Of a stretch of DNA of 64,000 bases, positions 57,404-64,000 are shown in pieces; the stretch's first letter is position 1; each line of letters opens with the position of its first letter. The stretch lies in NCBI RefSeq assembly GCF_009496535.1, contig NZ_WIDL01000023.1:1-64000 (forward strand). The letters run 5' to 3'. The translations under genes and the position numbers were made by a program. This DNA is from Stenotrophomonas sp. MYb238. GTDB taxonomy: Bacteria; Pseudomonadota; Gammaproteobacteria; Xanthomonadales; Xanthomonadaceae. The notes below the pieces were generated by a model, which saw nothing but the letters and a program-made list of their open reading frames with translations, did no database searches and was not told the origin of the DNA.

Positions 57404-58953
57404 ATACTCCAACCATCAACACCCCCCGAATTACCATCTTCGACACGACCCTGCGCGATGGCGAGCAGTCACCGGGCTGCAGCATGACCCCACCGCAGAA
57501 GCTGGTGATGGCGCGCGCCCTGGCCGAGCTGGGCATGGACGTGATCGAAACCGGTTTCCCGGCAAGTTCCCAATCCGACCGCGAGGCGATGGCGCTGATC
57601 GGCCGCGAGCTGCGCGACCCGGTGCTGGCGGTGCTGTCGCGCTGCCTGCCCGGCGACATCGAGACCTCGGTCAAGGCGCTGGAAGCGGCGGCGCGCCCGC
57701 GCCTGCACCTGTTCCTGTCCACCAGCCCGCTGCACCGCGAGCACAAGCTGCGCATGAGCAAGGAGCAGGTGCTGGAATCGGTGCACAAGCACGTGAGCAT
57801 GGCGCGCGGCTACGTCGACGACGTCGAGTTCTCGGCCGAGGACGCCACCCGCACCGAGCTGGATTTCCTGACCGAGGTGGCGCAGGTCGCCATCGCCGCC
57901 GGCGCTCGCACCATCAACCTGCCCGATACCGTCGGCTTCACCACGCCCGACGAGATCCGCGCGATGTTCCAGCACGTCATCGGCAACGCCGCCGGCGCCG
58001 ACAAGGTGGTCTTCAGCGCGCACTGCCACAACGACCTGGGCCTGGCCGTGGCCAACTCGCTGGCCGCCATCGAAGGCGGCGCGCGCCAGGTGGAAGGCTC
58101 GATCAATGGCATCGGCGAACGCGCCGGCAACTGCGCGCTGGAAGAGATCGCCATGGTGCTGAAGGTGCGCAACGCCTTCTACAACTTCGACACCGGCTTC
58201 GATACCCGCCGCATCGTGCCGACCTCGCAGCTGCTGCAGCGCCTGGTCGGCATGCCGGTACAGCGCAACAAGGCCATCGTCGGCGCCAACGCGTTCGCGC
58301 ACGAATCGGGCATCCACCAGCACGGCATGCTGCGCAACCGCAACACCTACGAAATCATGCGCCCGGAAGACGTGGGCTGGGAGTCCTCGCAGATGGTGCT
58401 GGGCCGCCACAGCGGCCGCGCCGCGGTCGAGGCGCGCCTGCGTGCGCTGGGCTACTGGCTGGAGGAGGAAGAGCTGAAGCTGGTGTTCGACCAGTTCAAG
58501 GCGCTGTGCGAGCAGCAGCGCGTGGTCACCGACGCCGACCTGCAGACCCTGATGCAGGGCAACTCCGGCAGCGACGGCTACCGCCTGGCGTCGATGACCA
58601 TCAGCGACGTCGGCAGCCGCGCCAACGCGCTGGTCGAACTGTCCGACCCGGAAGGCAACCGCGTGGCCGAGACTGCGCAGGGCGACGGCCCGGTCGATGC
58701 GCTGTTCTCGGCGCTGTCGGCCGCCACCGGCGTGCAGCTGACCCTGGACAGCTATCACGTGCACAGCGTCGGCATTGGCGCCGACGCGCGCGGCGAGGCC
58801 AACCTGGGCGTGCGCCACGAGGGCAACATCTACGAGGGCACCGGCACCAGCCGCGACATCATCGAGGCCAGCGCGCTGGCCTGGCTGGACGTCACCAACC
58901 GCCTGCTGCGCCAGCGCGAAGGCAGCAAGACCCAGGAAGCCGTCAGCGCCTGA
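57400..58953 (+). CDS. leuA: 2-isopropylmalate synthase
   Basis: A 517-residue enzyme that condenses acetyl-CoA with 2-oxoisovalerate, the first step to leucine. The start [13 protein letters not shown] (R19, D20) is the HMGL-like catalytic motif. [13 protein letters not shown], the metal-binding [14 protein letters not shown] and [13 protein letters not shown] follow. The C-terminal 120 residues are the leucine-binding regulatory domain. The start is GTG 57400, overlapping the previous stop (GTGA) after GAGGAGA. Full length argues for feedback control by leucine. Confidence 0.95.
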   Translation: MNTPTINTPRITIFDTTLRDGEQSPGCSMTPPQKLVMARALAELGMDVIETGFPASSQSDREAMALIGRELRDPVLAVLSRCLPGDIETSVKALEAAARPRLHLFLSTSPLHREHKLRMSKEQVLESVHKHVSMARGYVDDVEFSAEDATRTELDFLTEVAQVAIAAGARTINLPDTVGFTTPDEIRAMFQHVIGNAAGADKVVFSAHCHNDLGLAVANSLAAIEGGARQVEGSINGIGERAGNCALEEIAMVLKVRNAFYNFDTGFDTRRIVPTSQLLQRLVGMPVQRNKAIVGANAFAHESGIHQHGMLRNRNTYEIMRPEDVGWESSQMVLGRHSGRAAVEARLRALGYWLEEEELKLVFDQFKALCEQQRVVTDADLQTLMQGNSGSDGYRLASMTISDVGSRANALVELSDPEGNRVAETAQGDGPVDALFSALSAATGVQLTLDSYHVHSVGIGADARGEANLGVRHEGNIYEGTGTSRDIIEASALAWLDVTNRLLRQREGSKTQEAVSA

Positions 58954-58990
58954 GCGCGACGGCCCCTCACAGGCAACGGAACAAGACGCA

Positions 58991-60409
58991 ATGAGCTCCG
59001 CACCCAAGACCCTGTATGACAAATTGTGGGACGCGCACGTCGTCGTCCCCGAAAGCGACAGCGCGCCGGCCGTGCTGTACATCGACCTGCACCTGATCCA
59101 CGAGGTCACCTCGCCGCAGGCCTTCACCGAACTGCGCGAGCGCGGCCTCGCGCCGCGCCGCCCGGACCGCACCAAGGCGACGATGGACCACTCCACGCCG
59201 ACCCTGCCGGCCGGCGCCGACGGCAAGCTGCCGTACGCGAGCAAGGCCTCCGAAGCGCAGGTGCAGATGCTGGCGAAGAACTGCGCCGAGTACGGCATCG
59301 AGCTGTTCGACATGGCCTCGAGCAGCCGCGGCATCGTGCACGTCATCGCGCCGGAACAGGGCTTCACCCAGCCGGGCATGACGATTGTCTGTGGCGACAG
59401 CCACACCTCCACCCATGGCGCATTCGGCGCGCTGGCCTTCGGCATCGGCACCAGCGAGGTCGGCCACGTGCTGGCCACGCAGTGCCTGCTGCAGCGCAAG
59501 GCCAAAACCATGTCGATCACCGTCGATGGCGAACTGGCGCCGGGCGTCGGCGCCAAGGACGTGGTGCTGCACATCATCGGCGTGATCGGCGTCAACGGCG
59601 GCACCGGCCACGTGCTGGAATTCCGCGGCTCCACCATCGCGGCGATGGACATGGAACAGCGCATGACCCTGTGCAACATGTCCATCGAGGCCGGCGCGCG
59701 CGCCGGCATGGTCGCGCCGGACAAGGTCACCTTCGACTGGGTCGCCAGGACCCCGCGCGGCCCCAAGGGCGCCGACTTCGACAAGGCGGTCGCCTACTGG
59801 AAGACGCTGCGCAGCGACGAGGGCGCGCGCTTCGACGTGGACGTGCACATCGACGCCGCCGACATCCGCCCGACCCTGACCTGGGGCACGCACCCGGGCA
59901 CCGCCATCGCCGTGGACGCGCCGATCCCGGCCGCCAACGACGCCGCCGCGCAGAAGGGCCTGGACTACATGAAGTTCGCCGCCGGCCACGCGCTGGCCGG
60001 CACGCCGGTGGACGTGGTGTTCGTCGGCTCCTGCACCAACGGCCGCCTGAGCGACATGCGCGAGGTGGCGCAGGTGCTGCGCGGCCGCCGCGTCGCCGAG
60101 GGCGTGCGCATGCTGGTGGTGCCGGGCTCGGAGATCGTCAAGCGCGACGCCGAGGCCGAGGGCATCCACGAGATCGTGCGCGCCGCTGGCGCCGAATGGC
60201 GCGAACCCGGCTGCTCGATGTGCATCGCCATGAACGGCGACCTGGTCGCGCCGGGGCAGCTGGCGGTGAGCACCAGCAACCGCAATTTCGAGGGCCGCCA
60301 GGGCCCCGGCTCGCGCACCCTGCTGGCCTCGCCGCTGAGTGCGGCCTGGGCAGCGGTGAACGGCAAGGTCGCCGATCCGCGCGAGCTGTTCAACAAGGAG
60401 GTGGCGTGA
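58991..60409 (+). CDS. leuC: 3-isopropylmalate dehydratase large subunit
   Basis: A 472-residue aconitase-family subunit carrying a [4Fe-4S] cluster. The cluster ligands lie in [11 protein letters not shown] and the [10 protein letters not shown] pair. Other family text is [34 protein letters not shown] 58991 follows a GGAAC-type RBS 37 bp after leuA. It isomerises 2- to 3-isopropylmalate with LeuD, which overlaps its last base (TGATG). Confidence 0.96.
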   Translation: MSSAPKTLYDKLWDAHVVVPESDSAPAVLYIDLHLIHEVTSPQAFTELRERGLAPRRPDRTKATMDHSTPTLPAGADGKLPYASKASEAQVQMLAKNCAEYGIELFDMASSSRGIVHVIAPEQGFTQPGMTIVCGDSHTSTHGAFGALAFGIGTSEVGHVLATQCLLQRKAKTMSITVDGELAPGVGAKDVVLHIIGVIGVNGGTGHVLEFRGSTIAAMDMEQRMTLCNMSIEAGARAGMVAPDKVTFDWVARTPRGPKGADFDKAVAYWKTLRSDEGARFDVDVHIDAADIRPTLTWGTHPGTAIAVDAPIPAANDAAAQKGLDYMKFAAGHALAGTPVDVVFVGSCTNGRLSDMREVAQVLRGRRVAEGVRMLVVPGSEIVKRDAEAEGIHEIVRAAGAEWREPGCSMCIAMNGDLVAPGQLAVSTSNRNFEGRQGPGSRTLLASPLSAAWAAVNGKVADPRELFNKEVA

Positions 60410-60987
60410 TGGCCGGTTTCCGTACCCTGAGCTCGCGCAGCGTGGTGCTGCGCCAGACCAACATCGACACCGACCAGATCATCCCGGCGCGGTTCCTGTC
60501 CACCACCGAGCGCGCGGGGCTGGGCAAGAACGCCTTCAACGACTGGCGCTGGCAGGCCGACGGCTCGCCCAACCCGGAATTCGCCTTCAACCAGCCGCAG
60601 AACGAAGGCCGCTCGATCCTGCTGGCCGGCCGCAACTTCGGCTGCGGCTCCTCGCGCGAGCACGCGCCGTGGGCGCTGACCGACCTGGGCTTGCGGGCAA
60701 TCGTGAGCGGCGAGATCGCCGACATCTTCCGCGGCAACTCGCTGAAGAACGGCCTGCTGCCGATCGTGCTGGACGAGGCCGACGTGCAGGAACTGATGCA
60801 GCGCCCGGACGACGAACTGACCATCGACGTGGCCACGCGCGAACTGCGCACGCCGGCCGGCAAGGTGTATTCCTTCCCGCTGGACGGCTTCTCGCAGACC
60901 TGCCTGCTGGAAGGCGTAGACCAGCTGGGCTGGCTGCTGGGACGGGTGCCGGAGATCGAGCGGTACGAAAGCCAACGCCACGCCTGA
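60409..60987 (+). CDS. leuD: 3-isopropylmalate dehydratase small subunit
   Basis: A 192-residue swivel-domain subunit partnering Leu[14 protein letters not shown] and the active-site loop [15 protein letters not shown] are diagnostic. It begins one base inside the leuC stop (TGATG), so the two are translationally coupled to give equal amounts. It is followed by a palindromic repeat before leuB. Confidence 0.95.
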   Translation: MAGFRTLSSRSVVLRQTNIDTDQIIPARFLSTTERAGLGKNAFNDWRWQADGSPNPEFAFNQPQNEGRSILLAGRNFGCGSSREHAPWALTDLGLRAIVSGEIADIFRGNSLKNGLLPIVLDEADVQELMQRPDDELTIDVATRELRTPAGKVYSFPLDGFSQTCLLEGVDQLGWLLGRVPEIERYESQRHA

Positions 60988-61004
60988 CCTGCCCCCTGCT
61001 CCCC

Positions 61005-61071
61005 GTAGGAGCGACTTCAGTCGCGAAGAAGCCTTCCCGGCAAAGCCCTTCGCGGCTAAAGCCGCTCCTAC
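61005..61071. repeat. Palindromic repeat copy 5, between leuD and leuB
   Basis: GTAGGAGCGACTTCAGTCGC and GCGGCTAAAGCCGCTCCTAC are the inverted arms. It lies inside the operon, so it is transcribed. It could lower expression of leuB relative to leuCD or stabilise the upstream mRNA part. Confidence 0.85.
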
Positions 61072-61097
61072 GAACAACAAAATCACTGGAAGACCCC

Positions 61098-62159
61098 ATG
61101 CAAGCCAACATCGTCGTACTGCCGGGTGACGGCATCGGCCCCGAGATCACCGTCGCCGCGGTGGACGTGCTCAAGGCCATCGCCAACCGCTTCGGCCATG
61201 ACTTCAGTTTCGCCGAACACGACATCGGCGGCATTGCCATCGACAAGCATGGCGAACCGCTGCCGGCCGCCACGCTCGAAGCCTGCAGCAAGGCCGACGC
61301 CGTGCTGCTCGGCGCCGTCGGCGGGCCCAAGTGGTCCGATCCCAACGCCAAGGTGCGCCCGGAACAGGGCCTGCTGGCGATCCGCAAGGCACTGGGCCTG
61401 TTCGCCAACCTGCGCCCGGTGCGCACCCACCCCGCCGCGCTGCATGCTTCGCCGATCAAGGCCGAACTGCTCACGGATGTGGACTTCGTCGTCGTGCGCG
61501 AGCTGACCGGCGGCATCTACTTCGGCGACAAGACCCGCGACACGGAAAGCGCCAGCGACCTGTGCCGCTACACCGTGGCCGAGATCGAGCGCGTGCTGCG
61601 CAGCGCCTTCCGCCTGGCGCAGCAGCGCCGCGGCAAACTGACCTCGGTGGACAAGGCCAACGTGCTGGAGACCTCGCGGCTGTGGCGGGATGTGGCCGCG
61701 CGCATCGGCCGCGAGGAATTCCCGGACGTGGAACTGGAACACCAGCTGGTCGATTCCATGGCCATGCACCTGACCGCCAAGCCGCGCGCCTACGACGTGA
61801 TCGTCACCGAGAACATGTTCGGCGACATCCTCACCGACGAGGCCTCGATGCTGGCCGGTTCGCTGGGCCTGCTGCCGTCCGCCTCGCTAGGCGAGCAGGG
61901 CAAGGTCGGCATCTTCGAGCCGATCCACGGCTCGGCGCCGGACATCGCCGGCAAGGGCATCGCCAACCCCTACGCCACCATCCTCAGCGCGGCCATGCTG
62001 CTGCGCCACTCGCTGGGGCTGGAGGCCGAAGCCGCGGCCGTCGAGCAGGCGGTCGCCGCCGCGCTGGACGACGGCCTGTTCACCGCCGACCTCGCCGCGC
62101 AGGGACGAGCGCTTTCCACATCCCAGGCGGCGCAGGCGGTTCTCGCCCGCCTGCAATGA
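61098..62159 (+). CDS. leuB: 3-isopropylmalate dehydrogenase
   Basis: A 353-residue NAD-dependent decarboxylating dehydrogenase, the third step to leucine. [10 protein letters not shown] opens the protein; [24 protein letters not shown] and the metal site [27 protein letters not shown] are the isocitrate/isopropylmalate dehydrogenase signature. ATG 61098 follows GGAAG. It is the last gene of the operon and is followed directly by a terminator. Confidence 0.96.
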   Translation: MQANIVVLPGDGIGPEITVAAVDVLKAIANRFGHDFSFAEHDIGGIAIDKHGEPLPAATLEACSKADAVLLGAVGGPKWSDPNAKVRPEQGLLAIRKALGLFANLRPVRTHPAALHASPIKAELLTDVDFVVVRELTGGIYFGDKTRDTESASDLCRYTVAEIERVLRSAFRLAQQRRGKLTSVDKANVLETSRLWRDVAARIGREEFPDVELEHQLVDSMAMHLTAKPRAYDVIVTENMFGDILTDEASMLAGSLGLLPSASLGEQGKVGIFEPIHGSAPDIAGKGIANPYATILSAAMLLRHSLGLEAEAAAVEQAVAAALDDGLFTADLAAQGRALSTSQAAQAVLARLQ

Positions 62160-62166
62160 CTCCATG

Positions 62167-62192
62167 ACGCGGCCTACGGGCCGCGTTTTCGT
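62167..62192 (+). terminator. Terminator of the ilv-leu operon
   Basis: ACGCGGCC, loop TACG, GGCCGCGT, then TTTCGTT. It starts 7 bp after the leuB stop. Confidence 0.85.
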
Positions 62193-62240
62193 TCCGGCTG
62201 TCCATTTGCTGTCCCTTCCCCGCCTTCAGGAGGAATGCCC

Positions 62241-63584
<1,344 letters not shown>

Positions 63585-63878
63585 GGTTTGCTGGTCCCTT
63601 CTTCTGATCAGAAGGAGGGACACCGCTGTACCTGGTCCAAGCGATGCACCCTTTTGAGGGCTTGAGCGCTTGCGTTATGCCGAGCAACTCGGGGTGTAAC
63701 CGATAGGGCCGCAAACGCGCGGTGTTTACCGCCGGCCTCGGGACCGCACCACACCGCTCATCCCTTCCAAGCCATTGATATTTCCGGCATCACCACATCT
63801 TCACATTAGTGCCGGAAAGCGGGACACTTGGGCAACGCCGCGATTAGGCGGCCGAATAGGCGTTAGGGGGCTTGAGAA
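63585..63878. other. Gene-free region with lower GC at the window end
   Basis: It contains a 9-bp inverted repeat TTTCCGGCA (63781-63789) / TGCCGGAAA (63810-63818) and is less GC-rich than the rest of the window. No ORF was supported. It marks the change from the core gene gdhA to an unrecognised, possibly acquired segment. Confidence 0.45.
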
Positions 63879-64000
63879 ATGTCTTCGTCGCTGAAACCAC
63901 TAAAATCAGTTGCGCACAACGTCTGCCACCAGTTCGCCAGCACGCTTAACTACTGGGCCGGTGACTACGGCATTAACCACTTCGCTCGGTCTGTCGTTGC
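63879..64000 (+). CDS. Start of an unrecognised gene, truncated by the window
   Basis: An open frame from ATG 63879 to the edge (40 codons) with AGGGGG upstream. It begins MSSSLKPLKSVAHNVCHQFA and includes an NYWAGDYG block. Base composition is clearly less GC-rich, with codons such as CTA, TCA and ACT that are rare elsewhere in the window. I do not recognise the family. Codon use suggests recent acquisition. Confidence 0.5.
   Translation, partial: MSSSLKPLKSVAHNVCHQFASTLNYWAGDYGINHFARSVV

Noticed and set aside
62235-62240. ATG at 62235 as start of gdhA
   Set aside because: It abuts the AGGAGGA ribosome-binding site; TTG at 62241 has proper spacing. The two differ by only two residues, so the matter is minor.

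Overview
The window is a GC-rich (roughly two thirds G+C) chromosomal segment of a gammaproteobacterium, most likely a member of the Xanthomonadaceae (Stenotrophomonas, Pseudoxanthomonas or Luteimonas type). The clues are the gene order ilvC-ilvG-ilvM-tdcB-leuA behind a branched-chain attenuator, a pyrophosphate-dependent phosphofructokinase, and at least five copies of a palindromic repeat whose ends read GTAGGAGCG...CGCTCCTAC. No tRNA, rRNA, CRISPR array, prophage or intact insertion sequence was found.

Layout. 1-10.8 kb holds a truncated secreted Ig/fibronectin-repeat protein, an acetylornithine-type aminotransferase, a voltage-gated potassium channel, an SDR oxidoreductase, a lipoprotein, a small kinase, a DedA-PAP2 fusion protein and a Lon substrate-binding-domain protein. 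10.9-20 kb holds mpl (with an in-frame repeat insertion), adk, and three pyrophosphate genes close together: PPi-phosphofructokinase, the membrane pyrophosphatase hppA and soluble ppa. An HDOD protein follows. 20-33 kb holds a TonB-dependent receptor with an AraC regulator, a CadC-like regulator with a beta-propeller, thiC behind a TPP riboswitch, a BCCT transporter and a gamma-glutamyltransferase.

33-51.5 kb is a tightly coupled 15-gene operon for an MSHA-like type IV pilus: secretin, GspE-type ATPase with a predicted c-di-GMP module, GspF-type platform protein, ExeA-like ATPase, inner-membrane assembly proteins and six prepilin-like proteins. The last three prepilin-like proteins are unusually large (1126, 364 and 444 residues). 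The operon is preceded by an 8-bp direct repeat with 11-bp period placed 8 bp from a possible -10 element. That geometry is known for SARP-type activators, and a SARP/BTAD-like regulator gene lies convergently at the far end. I consider this locus the best candidate for an undescribed system.

52.7-62.2 kb is the isoleucine-valine-leucine operon: a strong promoter, a leader peptide with Leu/Val/Ile control codons, a textbook attenuator, a second terminator overlapped by a second small ORF, then ilvC, ilvG, ilvM, tdcB, leuA, leuC, leuD and leuB. Two repeat elements have inserted between genes of the operon. gdhA follows, and the window ends in a visibly less GC-rich stretch with the start of an unrecognised gene.
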